Origin: Chryseobacterium sp. ISL-80
GTDB taxonomy: Bacteria > Bacillota > Bacilli > Bacillales > Cytobacillaceae
Assembly: GCA_018613055.1 (NCBI GenBank)
Contig: JAGGQZ010000008.1
Location: 1-64,000 of the forward strand
Length of the DNA stretch: 64,000 nt
Direction of reading: 5' to 3'
Shown here in pieces: positions 6,643 through 15,321 of this stretch (positions are counted from its first letter, which is position 1; every line of letters begins with the position of its first letter). The notes beneath the pieces were generated by a model. The model saw nothing but the letters and a program-made list of their open reading frames with translations, was not told where the DNA came from and ran no database searches. The position numbers were made by a program, and so were the translations under genes.

Positions 6643-7002
6643 TTGAGTTTAGATGCACTGGCAACTAAGATTAACCAATACGTAGAAGACATGGAACTTG
6701 CTACCGCTAGGGTTTATATTGAAGAGAATATAGAAATCTTAAAAGAGCATAAAAATATGCTAAATAAGAATGCAAGGGAGTTATTGGATTTCCTTCTGAA
6801 ACTGCATGCTGACGGTGGACAACCATTGACAAGAATGGATATGGCAATCATTAATGCCATCAATACATATGCAAGTAAGTTTGATGTTCGAGGAATTAAG
6901 ATGCTTGTAAAGGATAATCCGAACCTACTTCTGAGAAAAGATACACCAGCATATTTGAATGCTGATGCAAAAATTATCCTAGAAGGCATGGGAGCAATAT
7001 GA
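6643..7002 (+). CDS. hypothetical protein, helical (119 aa)
   Basis: Starts at TTG 6643 with AAGGAGAT 8 bases upstream. The sequence looks all-helical (MSLDALATKINQYVEDMELA...; VYIEENIEILKEHKNMLNK...; FDVRGIKMLVKDNPNLLL) with no membrane segment, signal or cysteine motif. It follows a paralogous HTH gene just as the RsbR-like gene does. No family recognised; a cargo protein of a moron cassette is the best description. Confidence 0.65.
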   Translation: MSLDALATKINQYVEDMELATARVYIEENIEILKEHKNMLNKNARELLDFLLKLHADGGQPLTRMDMAIINAINTYASKFDVRGIKMLVKDNPNLLLRKDTPAYLNADAKIILEGMGAI

Positions 7003-7023
7003 GGAAAGTTCATAAGCATTTAT

Positions 7024-7052
7024 AAGCCCCTCTCGGTTGAGAAGGGCTTTAA
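7024..7052. terminator. bidirectional terminator (moron terminator 3)
   Basis: AAGCCCCTCTC-GGTT-GAGAAGGGCTTT. It separates convergent genes 6643-7002 and 7063-7512 and is nearly identical to the one at 10190-10222. Confidence 0.8.
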
Positions 7053-7062
7053 TTCTTACTTA

Positions 7063-7512
7063 TTATTTTTTCGCTTTAGCTTCACGGTGTTTAAAGTCTA
7101 TAAAATCCACATTAACTGCAGCCAGATTTTTATCATTATATCCTTTATTGAAAAGTTCAGGTGAAGCACCAAAAGTTATGGTATCGGTCCCCAGCTGTCC
7201 TTCTTCACCATACGACTGAATAGTAAATTTCACGATATATGGGTGACTTAATTCGTTTCCTTTTTCCCACTGGTCTATCTCCACGACATCATAATTTTTA
7301 TCCCACCAATTATACTGGATCCTTATAGATTCATTTTTGTAATATCCTTTCAACGCTTGTGCAATTTCATCATGGAATTGATCCAACAAGAAATGATCCA
7401 TCACTTGTTCCATTCCCTTGGAGTCATGTTTATGTTTCTGATAGCTTTGTGCAGAAACATTACTTACACAAATAACCATAATCAATGCTAAAAATACCAG
7501 TAATTTTTTCAA
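7063..7512 (-). CDS. secreted protein, DUF3888-like
   Basis: A 149-aa protein with a clear Sec signal peptide (MKKLLVFLALIMVICVSNVSA, cleavage likely before QS). The mature part is about 128 residues with the pattern LDQFHDEIAQALKGYY ... PYIVKFTIQSYGEEGQLGTDTITF, which resembles the DUF3888 family of secreted Bacillus proteins of unknown function. The C-terminus is basic (KHREAKAKK). It is the only leftward gene in the rightward moron zone and has its own upstream intergenic region. Family assignment from pattern only. Confidence 0.7.
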   Translation of the reverse strand: MKKLLVFLALIMVICVSNVSAQSYQKHKHDSKGMEQVMDHFLLDQFHDEIAQALKGYYKNESIRIQYNWWDKNYDVVEIDQWEKGNELSHPYIVKFTIQSYGEEGQLGTDTITFGASPELFNKGYNDKNLAAVNVDFIDFKHREAKAKK

Positions 7513-7645
7513 TTAAATCATCTCCTTTAGGATTATTTTTCTAAAAGTAAGGTGGTTTTATACATCATTAAAAAACTGAAAAAATATCCGATAAAATCAT
7601 TGAAACCAGTAAACTGACACCTAGAATGTAAAGAAGGAGAAGAGT

Positions 7646-7924
7646 ATGGAGCACCTAACCACTAAATACTTCTTGAAAAAGTTCGTTTTTGAAACAGAGG
7701 ATAGCAGCATAACTGAATTGCTTAGTGTGACAAAAGAGATAAATGTAGGAACACATATACAGGCGGATGTTTTATGTTCTTCCTTAAAAGAAACTCCAAT
7801 TGAAAGGTCATCTGAAAAGCTTAAAGCCAGTATAGGAGAAGACATTAAAATACCAGTCACAAAATTACAAGCCTTGAGGATTGTGGAGCGCTTCAGAAGA
7901 GAAGGCGCTTATACGATTGTTTAA
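7646..7924 (+). CDS. hypothetical protein (92 aa)
   Basis: ATG 7646 follows AGAAGGAGAAG with good spacing. The sequence (MEHLTTKYFLKKFVFETEDS...) has no signal peptide, membrane segment or known motif; the C-terminus LQALRIVERFRREGAYTIV could form an amphipathic helix. It is a single gene with its own terminator, divergent from 7063-7512. No homologous family is known to me. Confidence 0.55.
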   Translation: MEHLTTKYFLKKFVFETEDSSITELLSVTKEINVGTHIQADVLCSSLKETPIERSSEKLKASIGEDIKIPVTKLQALRIVERFRREGAYTIV

Positions 7925-7930
7925 AGATTA

Positions 7931-7960
7931 TGCTCCACTCAATGAGTGAGGCTTCTTTTA
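7931..7960 (+). terminator. intrinsic terminator (moron terminator 4)
   Basis: GCTCCACTC-AAT-GAGTGAGGC plus T-rich tail; it resembles terminator 1 at 4974. The following 7961-8234 is AT-rich and non-coding, and must hold the promoter of the ParA-like operon. Confidence 0.6.
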
Positions 7961-8234
7961 TTCAGCTTGCCTAAACCGTGGCAGTGAAGATGCTTATAAT
8001 ATTAAACAATGATTATGAAATTACCGATATGATATAAGGAATGAAATTAAGAACATTTCGAAATAGGAAATTTCCGGATTTAATAAATCTAATATTTTTG
8101 AAATGAATGAAGGAAATATGAGCTTTAAGTGGAATAAAAACAACTGTTGATAAATATGACAAAAATAACTGATTAAGTAAAAATTTTAGAATAAAATAAT
8201 GATATATAATCTATTCGGAAACGGAGATTCAGTA

Positions 8235-9071
8235 ATGGACAAAAACGGTAAAGTAATTTCAGTAATAAATATGAAAGGCGGAGTCGGAAAAACAACTTTA
8301 TGCGTAGGTATTGGTGAATACTTAGCTAATTTCTTAGGAAAGAAGATTCTATTTATTGATGTGGATCCTCAATTCAATACCACTCAAACGCTAATGGACT
8401 ATTTTGATTTGGAAGAAGAATATATGAATGATTTTAGACAAAATAAAACGATAAGAAAATTATTCGAGTCTGTTACTTCAATTTCCGAAAAACCAAAATT
8501 GCCAAATCCTTCAGATGTTATCCTAAGCTTTGAAAAGTCACCGAACATAGATTTAATTTGTGGTAACATTGATTTAATCTTTGATGATAATCAAGGAGAC
8601 AGTGCTCGCTCCCGACGTATTAAAAAGTTTATTTCCGAAAACAATCTGCGCAGAGTTTATGATTTTATATTTATTGATTGTCCCCCAACAATATCCTTTT
8701 ATACAGATGCAGCATTGAATGCTTCTGATTATTATTTGGTGCCAAACCGTATAGACAGGTATTCTATACTAGGAATAAAACTGCTTAAACAAGTAATCGA
8801 TAGACTCTCGTATGATGAAGATTTAGACATTAAACCCCTAGGTATTGTTTATACGATGGTTGGAAAACCTGGCTTGAAATCACAAAAACTAAAAGAAACC
8901 TTTGAAACTTCCGCCGTATTAAATGACATCGATATTTTCACATCTCAAACTACTTATGTAAATGATTTAATGGTAGGACTGCAAGGTAATATTTCATCAA
9001 ATTATAAAAAATCACGCGAAGATATTCATGAGGTAGCTTCAGAATTTTTGGATCGTGTAGAGAGGAGATAA
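8235..9071 (+). CDS. ParA/MinD-type ATPase (AAA_31)
   Basis: A 278-aa protein from ATG 8235 (GGAG 8 bases upstream; the ATG at 8199 lacks a site). Deviant Walker A KGGVGKTT (residues 14-21), switch I FIDVDPQFNTTQ and Walker B FIDCPP are all intact, so it should bind ATP and dimerise like ParA. In plasmids such proteins segregate DNA, but there is no ParB gene or visible parS array, and this prophage is integrated. It is the first gene of a tight AT-rich three-gene operon (gaps of 2 bp each) that looks acquired separately from the phage core. Confidence 0.85.
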   Translation: MDKNGKVISVINMKGGVGKTTLCVGIGEYLANFLGKKILFIDVDPQFNTTQTLMDYFDLEEEYMNDFRQNKTIRKLFESVTSISEKPKLPNPSDVILSFEKSPNIDLICGNIDLIFDDNQGDSARSRRIKKFISENNLRRVYDFIFIDCPPTISFYTDAALNASDYYLVPNRIDRYSILGIKLLKQVIDRLSYDEDLDIKPLGIVYTMVGKPGLKSQKLKETFETSAVLNDIDIFTSQTTYVNDLMVGLQGNISSNYKKSREDIHEVASEFLDRVERR

Positions 9072-9073
9072 AT

Positions 9074-9454
9074 ATGACTTCTCGAGAAAATGAAAATAAT
9101 ATTATATTTAAGCGTGTACTATCTACTGACTTAGATTATGTGGATATTATGGGAGTGAGTGTAGCTCTACTATACTCCAAAAACCTTTTTAAAAAAAACC
9201 AGGATATATCCTCTTTTTTAAAAAGAGTTTTTAATATAGATTTTTTACCATATGTTATGAAGTCACGCACACTAATTGTGGCTAGAATCACAAAGGAATT
9301 AAACCATAAAAGCGACAAAGAATTGGATGATATAAGACAAAAAATTATTGAATACTTTGCTGAAGAACAAGAGAAAAATGAGCTTGAGCCCAAAAAAACA
9401 ACAAAAAAGAAAAACGCAAACGATAAGTTGAAAATGTGGCTGGAAGGTTTATAA
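9074..9454 (+). CDS. small partner protein of the ParA-like ATPase (126 aa)
   Basis: Starts 2 bp behind the ATPase gene, its binding site GAGGAGAT inside the upstream coding end. The N-terminal 75 residues look globular (IIFKRVLSTDLDYVDIMGVSVALLY...). The C-terminal third is a charged lysine-rich helix (KKTTKKKNANDKLKMWLEGL) that could bind DNA or RNA or be a flexible link, as in ParB-like or adaptor proteins. No family recognised. Operon position suggests it bridges the ATPase and the third protein. Confidence 0.65.
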   Translation: MTSRENENNIIFKRVLSTDLDYVDIMGVSVALLYSKNLFKKNQDISSFLKRVFNIDFLPYVMKSRTLIVARITKELNHKSDKELDDIRQKIIEYFAEEQEKNELEPKKTTKKKNANDKLKMWLEGL

Positions 9455-9456
9455 AA

Positions 9457-10134
9457 ATGGATTTAATTAGAAAGTATGATCAATTCAAAGAGATAAAAGA
9501 AGAGATCGATAAATTTACTTCATTACTTTTATCTCAAAAAAGTTTGCCTAATATCAATGAATTAAAATCTATTTCAAAGTATATTATTTTCATGAAAACT
9601 TTCGTTAATTATACCGGGGAGAGTCATTATAAAAACAGTTTAATTTTTGACATATTATCCGTTATGAACTCTTTAACTAAAGATTCTCTTAGGCAATTCC
9701 ATTACGTATTCAGATCGTTTATTGAAAATTATGCTCGTGCTATGTTGAATCTAAATGATCATGACGAAACAGGGGTTAATGAGCTTTTTAGAAGATTGAA
9801 AGAATTAATTGGAGAAGATGAAATTGCATCTTCAATATTGGATTATATAATCGGGGAATATGGCAAGTCATGCATGTTTGTACATAGTAATAGCAAATCA
9901 AACATGAGTATTCAATTGTTTTATACTGATTTAATAAATCAGGATGATTTTAATACCCAAACTCTTTCATCGGTTATTAATAAAGTTCTTTTGATTTTAA
10001 AGAAAATGACTGAACTTACTGTCCACGTTTATCCTTCTACTGTCGAGAATGCTTTTTATCGAAAGAAACAACATTTGCGTTATTTAATCGGTGACCAAAC
10101 TTTTCAACGTCTTCTACACAAAGTAAGGATGTAG
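9457..10134 (+). CDS. helical protein, possibly HEPN/DUF5677-like (225 aa)
   Basis: Starts at ATG 9457, 2 bp after the previous stop. The protein is predicted all-helical. The spacing of FRSFIENYARAMLNLND (about residues 87-103) and GKSCMFVHSNSK (about 139-150) is reminiscent of DUF5677/HEPN-like helical bundles, which include RNA-cleaving toxins of defence systems. A strict R-x4-6-H motif is not seen, so catalytic activity is uncertain. It ends the ATPase operon; terminator at 10190-10222. Effector of a defence or exclusion system is an inference from context. Confidence 0.6.
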   Translation: MDLIRKYDQFKEIKEEIDKFTSLLLSQKSLPNINELKSISKYIIFMKTFVNYTGESHYKNSLIFDILSVMNSLTKDSLRQFHYVFRSFIENYARAMLNLNDHDETGVNELFRRLKELIGEDEIASSILDYIIGEYGKSCMFVHSNSKSNMSIQLFYTDLINQDDFNTQTLSSVINKVLLILKKMTELTVHVYPSTVENAFYRKKQHLRYLIGDQTFQRLLHKVRM

Positions 10135-10189
10135 TATTAAAAACACTCCATATCTCGTAGGGCATTTTTATAATATTTTTAACAAAAAG

Positions 10190-10222
10190 TGAGGCCCCTC
10201 TCGATTGAGAAGGGCTTTTATA
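10190..10222. terminator. bidirectional terminator (moron terminator 5)
   Basis: GGCCCCTCTC-GATT-GAGAAGGGCTTTT between the convergent ParA operon and the late phage operon; almost identical to 7024-7052. Confidence 0.8.
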
Positions 10223-10223
10223 T

Positions 10224-11231
10224 TTAATATCCTTTTGATTTTAAAACAGCCTGCAGCTTCCTGCGAGTGTTAGGTCCGTACACCCCGTCTACTTCATACG
10301 GCAGATAAACCATCTGGAACCTCCGCATCGCATCCTCTACTTTAGGACCAAAGATACCATCAGCTGCCCCGCTTTTGAAATAAATAGCATTTAAAGCATT
10401 TTGTAACTGCTTAACGCCTGCTCCTTTGTCCCCTTTTCGATGAACACCAGTTGGTAAAGGATATTTGTATGCTGACTGAGGTTTCTTAGGTTCTTCAGGT
10501 TTCCGAGTATAGGCGTTTTGTGCTTTACCAAATTTAATTACCTGGCCTACCTGAAGCTTATTTGGATCAACTCCAGGATTCGCTACAATTAGATCATTCA
10601 CCTTAACACCTTGGGCGCCATCCCGGCCAGCTATGCTCCAATAAGTATCTCCTTCTTGGACCGTATACTTTCCTGGTAATTGATCAGGTTGTTTGTTCTT
10701 TGCAACAGGCTTGAATTTGAAAGCATCATGATAATCAAATACACAACAATCTTTCCAAGAATAACCTGGCATCTCATTATGGCTTTTATCTGAATCACCA
10801 ATGCCGTCCCTCACAAGAGCAGCATGCAATTCTGAAATAGACAACAATGTTGCTTCATCCAGTTTATCTTTTCGATAATCACCCGCTACACAGATTCCCA
10901 AACTCATTTTATTGGAATTTCCAACATGATAAGACTTTACTCCAGGATTATGACACCAAACTATTCTTGCTCTCATTCTGCCATCTGGGCCTTCCACCTG
11001 ATTCTTTGGTTCAATGACAAATTGATACCCAATGCCAGGCCAGCCGTTTGTATTCACATGATAATCAGCAAATGATTCAGCATCCGATCCACCCAAATGT
11101 TTTTCAGTGAGTGAATGATGCCACACCCTGACCTTTTTGGATTCTACGCCATAGTCCACGTATTCTCCGCGTTCCTGCATTCCTTCACGCCTGTCCACTA
11201 ACTGTGGAAGTTTTTCGAATGTATAAGGCAT
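10224..11231 (-). CDS. phage endolysin: amidase_2 + LysM + peptidoglycan-binding domain
   Basis: A 335-aa N-acetylmuramoyl-L-alanine amidase that cuts the peptide from muramic acid to release virions. Residues 1-170 form the amidase_2/PGRP fold (RVWHHSLT with a zinc-ligand His; CHNPGVKSYHVGN; LGICVAGDY). Residues 186-233 form a LysM repeat (YTVQEGDTYWSIAGRDG ... QVGQVIKFG). Residues 260-330 form PG_binding_1 (KGDKGAGVKQLQNAL, DGIFGPKVEDAMRRFQ). It is the last gene of the late operon, after the holins, and lacks a signal peptide, so it relies on the holin. Confidence 0.92.
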   Translation of the reverse strand: MPYTFEKLPQLVDRREGMQERGEYVDYGVESKKVRVWHHSLTEKHLGGSDAESFADYHVNTNGWPGIGYQFVIEPKNQVEGPDGRMRARIVWCHNPGVKSYHVGNSNKMSLGICVAGDYRKDKLDEATLLSISELHAALVRDGIGDSDKSHNEMPGYSWKDCCVFDYHDAFKFKPVAKNKQPDQLPGKYTVQEGDTYWSIAGRDGAQGVKVNDLIVANPGVDPNKLQVGQVIKFGKAQNAYTRKPEEPKKPQSAYKYPLPTGVHRKGDKGAGVKQLQNALNAIYFKSGAADGIFGPKVEDAMRRFQMVYLPYEVDGVYGPNTRRKLQAVLKSKGY

Positions 11232-11268
11232 TTAAATCGCTCCTCTTTATAATGATAAAAGCCACCCA

Positions 11269-11592
11269 TCAGGGCAGCTTATTTACCGTCGTCTTCATAT
11301 GCTTTTGCTGAGTCGAATGTGTTCTAATTTTACTATCCTTCTTCAATAAACCTTGAGCTTGAAGTGCCTTTCTCTGCTGTCCTCCACGCTCAGTAATATA
11401 GTTGTTTTTAAACCAGGCAATAATAGCTGTCACAACAGTGAATAATGTGGATCCCAGTAAATAAACTCCATCCACTATCGTGACAACTTGGCCTTCATCT
11501 AATGCGATAGTACCCACACCGAAAATTTGATTGATCAACGCAATAAAAAGAAGCACCGTCCGAATGACAGTGCCCTGGTCCATGTATTTCAT
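11269..11592 (-). CDS. holin, SPP1 family
   Basis: A 107-aa membrane protein beginning MKYMDQGTVIRTVLLFIALINQIFG, the pattern of SPP1-type holins, with two transmembrane segments (about residues 10-30 and 38-62), WFKNN after the second and a long charged cytosolic tail. Holins form the lesion that lets endolysin reach the cell wall. It lies between the XhlA-like gene and the endolysin, 1 bp behind XhlA's stop. Confidence 0.88.
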   Translation of the reverse strand: MKYMDQGTVIRTVLLFIALINQIFGVGTIALDEGQVVTIVDGVYLLGSTLFTVVTAIIAWFKNNYITERGGQQRKALQAQGLLKKDSKIRTHSTQQKHMKTTVNKLP

Positions 11593-11593
11593 C

Positions 11594-11872
11594 CTATACT
11601 CCTCCTTGTGATTTTAATGCTGCATAAAAAATGGCCACTGCCCCAGCAATCAATGCTCCTATCAGTGCATTAGTGATGGAACGGCGTAGCCATTTTGTAT
11701 CTTCTTTTATTTCTTTCAGTGTATCTTTAATGTCTGTAATATCACGATCGTGAAAAGCGACAGTCTGTTTGAGTTTATCTATTTCCTCTTTAAGGTCCTT
11801 GTCTGATTTCTTAAGTTCAGCAATGTCATTCTGTACAGTCTGTTTGAACAAATCCACTGTTGTCTCCTCCAA
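11594..11872 (-). CDS. XhlA-like lysis protein
   Basis: A 92-aa protein. The N-terminal 65 residues are a coiled coil (LFKQTVQNDIAELKKSDKDL...) and the C-terminus is one transmembrane helix (ITNALIGALIAGAVAIFYAAL), exactly the XhlA/haemolysin layout of PBSX, where XhlA acts with the XhlB holin. Length is typical. It opens the lysis cassette of XhlA, holin and endolysin. Confidence 0.85.
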   Translation of the reverse strand: MEETTVDLFKQTVQNDIAELKKSDKDLKEEIDKLKQTVAFHDRDITDIKDTLKEIKEDTKWLRRSITNALIGALIAGAVAIFYAALKSQGGV

Positions 11873-11953
11873 TGCTTACTTCCCCCCTAACACGCTCTCT
11901 ATTTCCTTTGACGGCAAAATAAAAAGCCCTATTCAGCTACAGTAGGACCTTAC

Positions 11954-12163
11954 TTAAGATTTATATGTCATTGTGTCAGTATACTCTATCTCGCTGATCC
12001 ACAGATTGTTCCGAGCAGTTTCGATTTGGTCGACGGAAAAGTTCTGAGCTGCGTATTGTTTCACTGGTTCATGGTACTCAGCTGGAATACTGTCAAAAGA
12101 AGTATTTCCATAAAGATAGATATTCCTAGCATATGTTCCTGTTCTGAAAGAATAGATCGCCAT
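11954..12163 (-). CDS. small phage protein (69 aa)
   Basis: MAIYSFRTGTYARNIYLYGN start with a TTTAATGG-poor but adequate AGGAGGTGAG binding site. Aromatic-rich and soluble, with no motif recognised. It sits between the coiled-coil tail-associated gene and the lysis cassette, the place of XkdX-type small proteins in PBSX-like phages, though the sequence does not resemble XkdX clearly. Probably a minor tail or accessory protein. Confidence 0.6.
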   Translation of the reverse strand: MAIYSFRTGTYARNIYLYGNTSFDSIPAEYHEPVKQYAAQNFSVDQIETARNNLWISEIEYTDTMTYKS

Positions 12164-12194
12164 TTTGTCTCACCTCCTTTCTTTTTTTAGATCT

Positions 12195-12527
12195 TTACAT
12201 GCTTCCTCCATTAAAGTAAAAATCCATGAATCCCATTAAGTCTGCATTTGTTGAATTTAGCTGATGCCTTAATTGTTCATTTTCGGATTTGAGTAATTCA
12301 ATTTGTTCCTTATCTGAAATGACAACTTTATTCCTCCATGCTACTTCTGCATCATCATTCTTAATTACTTTTCCTTCGATTACTGTGAACAGCTTAGGAG
12401 GAAGTGAAAATAATTCATGACCTTCGATTACTTCCGCTTCAATCTCCCCCTCAACTCCAGAAGGCACTGTACTCCACCCATCAATTACATTTATGTCATT
12501 TAAGGTTACGTATACTTTCACAACCAT
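12195..12527 (-). CDS. tail-associated coiled-coil protein (110 aa), XkdW-like position
   Basis: Residues 1-65 look like a small beta domain (VYVTLNDINVIDGWSTVPSGVEGEIEAEV). Residues 70-98 form a coiled coil (EQIELLKSENEQLRHQLNSTN), and a short hydrophobic-aromatic end follows. This beta-plus-coil arrangement directly downstream of the fibre gene is common in Bacillus siphophages (XkdW position) and may help assemble or anchor the fibre. Family by position, not by firm sequence match. Confidence 0.65.
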   Translation of the reverse strand: MVVKVYVTLNDINVIDGWSTVPSGVEGEIEAEVIEGHELFSLPPKLFTVIEGKVIKNDDAEVAWRNKVVISDKEQIELLKSENEQLRHQLNSTNADLMGFMDFYFNGGSM

Positions 12528-12539
12528 TCCCCCCCGACG

Positions 12540-15305
12540 CTACCATGCTCTTACTTCCTTCAATACAACGTCCGTTTGTTGAGCTGTATCATTATTTTCA
12601 TCATGGCCTTTTATCCAGTCATATGAAACATACAAATATTTTGTCGCATAAGTGTTTGCAGCAGTTCCTAAAGTAAAATACATTCCTTGCCCAGCAAGCC
12701 CATCATAATGAGCTTTATGGATATAACATTGGACTATATTATATGGGTTAGTAGTATTGGTGTTTGAATCAAAATCAGAGAAAACTAAAACCCAACCATT
12801 AGGACAGCTTGTCAATGTTTTTGAAGGCGTCACCGTATGCCCTGCGGTCATGTAATAACCGCCACTCCATAACAACTCGCCGCTGCTTTTATTTACAAGA
12901 CCATTAGATGTAAATTTGGCAACTTCATTTGCAATTGAGTTTGCACCTAACCGAACAGATAATTCGTTACCTAATTGTGTGATAGAATTTACCCTGCCAC
13001 CGCTATCTTTCCATGAATAGTAAGGATAAGATTCTTGACCAAGGCCAACCTCTATTGAAGGGATGCCCCCATTAAGTGTGACGTTGGGTACTGTTTGAAT
13101 TAGGTCATATCCCGATAAAGAAGTCTTTTGTGTGATATTCCACTGTCTTGACTGCAATGTTACTTGATCAGGAATAGAGTGTGTAAGAATGGCTTGCGAA
13201 ACGGTCAATTTCGGATAGGAATATGAATGAGATTCAGAACCGATAATGATGACAACATTGCCTGTGGCTGTGTTTCTCCCAAGTCTGACAGTCATATATT
13301 TTCCACCATAATTTGTATATCCAGTGTTAACAAAAGACGGTGTTGGGTTACCCTGATATGAATAAAAGCCTACCTCGATTTTGAAAGGGGCAGTACTATC
13401 ATAAATATAACCATCAATGGTTATCTTCGACATTACATTTACCATTCCATATGGAAGTTCAATTACAAATGCACCTTGAAGACTTCCTGCCCCTGAGTAT
13501 GCAGCTAAGTTTCTCCATAATTGAAAACCTGGATAATAGTGCACAATTGATTTATCGAAATATGCATGGGACCCTACATCAACAGCGTCATATCTTACTG
13601 GCTGTTTATTGATACCGACAGACAGAAGATTAGGATCAGGCATAAATAACGGCTTACCTGCAGATAATGTCCGTGTGACAAGTGTTGTACTCAATCTATC
13701 AATGATTCTAATTTGAATATCATATGCTTTTCCATTATCAAAATCCCTTGTGGCTGTCGCTGAATAGTTTTCACCATTCATCGTGAGAGATAAGTTTGTC
13801 CATGCACTCCACGTTGCGGACGATTTATCTTTCCAACTATATTGAGCATATTGTATTGAGTTTTTATTCACGGATCCGATTGTCATTAATGCTATGTTTC
13901 CTGACACACTAATTGTGGTTTCATTCTCAAAGTTATTCTTTCGTCTTATAGAATCACTCAATGTAGGCACATGATAAGGAATACTTTTTACTGTAAATGA
14001 TGCCCGAGTTGTAAAGCCTCGACTGTCATAAGCTGTCACATAAGCTGTAGTGTTTGATGAAATATTTATATCATAAAAGTTTGCGACACCTGTAGTGGCA
14101 GTAAGTGTTTGGGATTGACCTGCAACGGATATTACATACTTTGATATAGTAGCTGAGTTCAATGCTGTCGCTGCAGTATGGACATTTATCTGAAGGTTGG
14201 ATTTTCCTTGTACAATATAACTTGCATCTCCAGTGACAGGTGTGACAGTTGTATCAATATCTGTATAGCTTACATTTGAAGCACTAAATGATGGATTACT
14301 ATTTCTGATATAAAAATTTATATCGTTGTCGGTTTTGCTTCTAACGAGCTCCCCATCATAATATGTGAAGACTTCAATGTTTCCGTCAACGCTAGTTGAG
14401 GTGGGAAACTTCGCATATATTGCTGCCTCTTCTGATGCTGTTGGTGTCCAAGTGGTACTCGATCCAACACCCGAGAGAGTCTTAATCAAAGTACCTCCTG
14501 CATATATTTTCAATGTATGTGTGAACACACTATGAGCTCTTGATATACCTATATAAATTCCGCCATCAGGGTAGACATCCCAATTTGTCCCATTAGGTAT
14601 ATCTGATGACCTTAAAGCTGTAACAGACCCATAGTAGGTTTTGTCTCCAATAAAAGTACTTCCATCAAATGTTTGCAGCACAAATCTTGTCTCTGCACTT
14701 GATCTTCCAGCCAAATGCCTGTAAGCTTCGGCATGTTCTGTTATTCCCCAACCTGAATTGACGGATGTATCATTAGATGGAAGGGTAACCTGACCTATCC
14801 AATCCCATACGCCATCTGACCTTTTAACAGATATTTCTACCTCATGCCTGAAACTTGATGAATGTCTGCTTACTGAAACGGTAAAGTTTTGACCGGCTGT
14901 GAAGTTTGCACTTGACGATAAGCTTGACGCCCTAGGGATTGTGTCTAATGTAGCTGTGTCACTTGAATCATATACATTGAAAACGTTTGAGTCCCCGCCC
15001 CATCCAATCGTTATCTTCTTTGATCCATCTGAATTATGTGTAACTACCTTGGAACCAGAAACGATGAATGTATTTGAATTATAAGTCAACGAGAAGTCTT
15101 TATCATAATCCCAAATTTTTGTTCCATCGATTGAAACAAAGAAGTCACCTGTACCATATGAGGTATAACCTGTGTTTGTTCTTTCAAGCCTCATGGTTGC
15201 AGTTACGGTACTCTGGTTTTTAGAGACATTTTCAGTGCTACTCCATGATACTGTACCCGAAATATATCCATTATCTGTACTTACTTTAAATGATCCGCTT
15301 GCCAT
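12540..15305 (-). CDS. phage tail fibre / receptor-binding protein, DUF859 type
   Basis: A 921-aa, Ser/Thr/Tyr-rich, almost entirely beta protein with repeated Ig-like patterns. The N-terminus (MASGSFKVSTDNGYISGTVSW) and the long repetitive body match the DUF859 minor structural proteins of Gram-positive siphophages. The C-terminal quarter (GHTVTPSKTLTSCPNGWVLVFSDFD onward) looks like a separate host-recognition head domain found at the end of many fibres. It lies directly downstream of the tail endopeptidase-like gene, as expected for a receptor-binding protein, and is probably the chief determinant of host range. Confidence 0.8.
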   Translation of the reverse strand: MASGSFKVSTDNGYISGTVSWSSTENVSKNQSTVTATMRLERTNTGYTSYGTGDFFVSIDGTKIWDYDKDFSLTYNSNTFIVSGSKVVTHNSDGSKKITIGWGGDSNVFNVYDSSDTATLDTIPRASSLSSSANFTAGQNFTVSVSRHSSSFRHEVEISVKRSDGVWDWIGQVTLPSNDTSVNSGWGITEHAEAYRHLAGRSSAETRFVLQTFDGSTFIGDKTYYGSVTALRSSDIPNGTNWDVYPDGGIYIGISRAHSVFTHTLKIYAGGTLIKTLSGVGSSTTWTPTASEEAAIYAKFPTSTSVDGNIEVFTYYDGELVRSKTDNDINFYIRNSNPSFSASNVSYTDIDTTVTPVTGDASYIVQGKSNLQINVHTAATALNSATISKYVISVAGQSQTLTATTGVANFYDINISSNTTAYVTAYDSRGFTTRASFTVKSIPYHVPTLSDSIRRKNNFENETTISVSGNIALMTIGSVNKNSIQYAQYSWKDKSSATWSAWTNLSLTMNGENYSATATRDFDNGKAYDIQIRIIDRLSTTLVTRTLSAGKPLFMPDPNLLSVGINKQPVRYDAVDVGSHAYFDKSIVHYYPGFQLWRNLAAYSGAGSLQGAFVIELPYGMVNVMSKITIDGYIYDSTAPFKIEVGFYSYQGNPTPSFVNTGYTNYGGKYMTVRLGRNTATGNVVIIIGSESHSYSYPKLTVSQAILTHSIPDQVTLQSRQWNITQKTSLSGYDLIQTVPNVTLNGGIPSIEVGLGQESYPYYSWKDSGGRVNSITQLGNELSVRLGANSIANEVAKFTSNGLVNKSSGELLWSGGYYMTAGHTVTPSKTLTSCPNGWVLVFSDFDSNTNTTNPYNIVQCYIHKAHYDGLAGQGMYFTLGTAANTYATKYLYVSYDWIKGHDENNDTAQQTDVVLKEVRAW

Positions 15306-15321
15306 TCATAATCACCCCGCT

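Noticed and set aside
8235..10134. ParA-like operon as a plasmid-prophage partition system
   Set aside because: No ParB-like HTH protein and no repeated parS-like sites were seen, and the element is integrated with a full integrase system. Left open only as a lesser alternative.
10140..10175. Additional terminator directly after the helical ParA-operon gene
   Set aside because: The short CTCC...GGGC similarity has no stable stem; the proper terminator is at 10190-10222.
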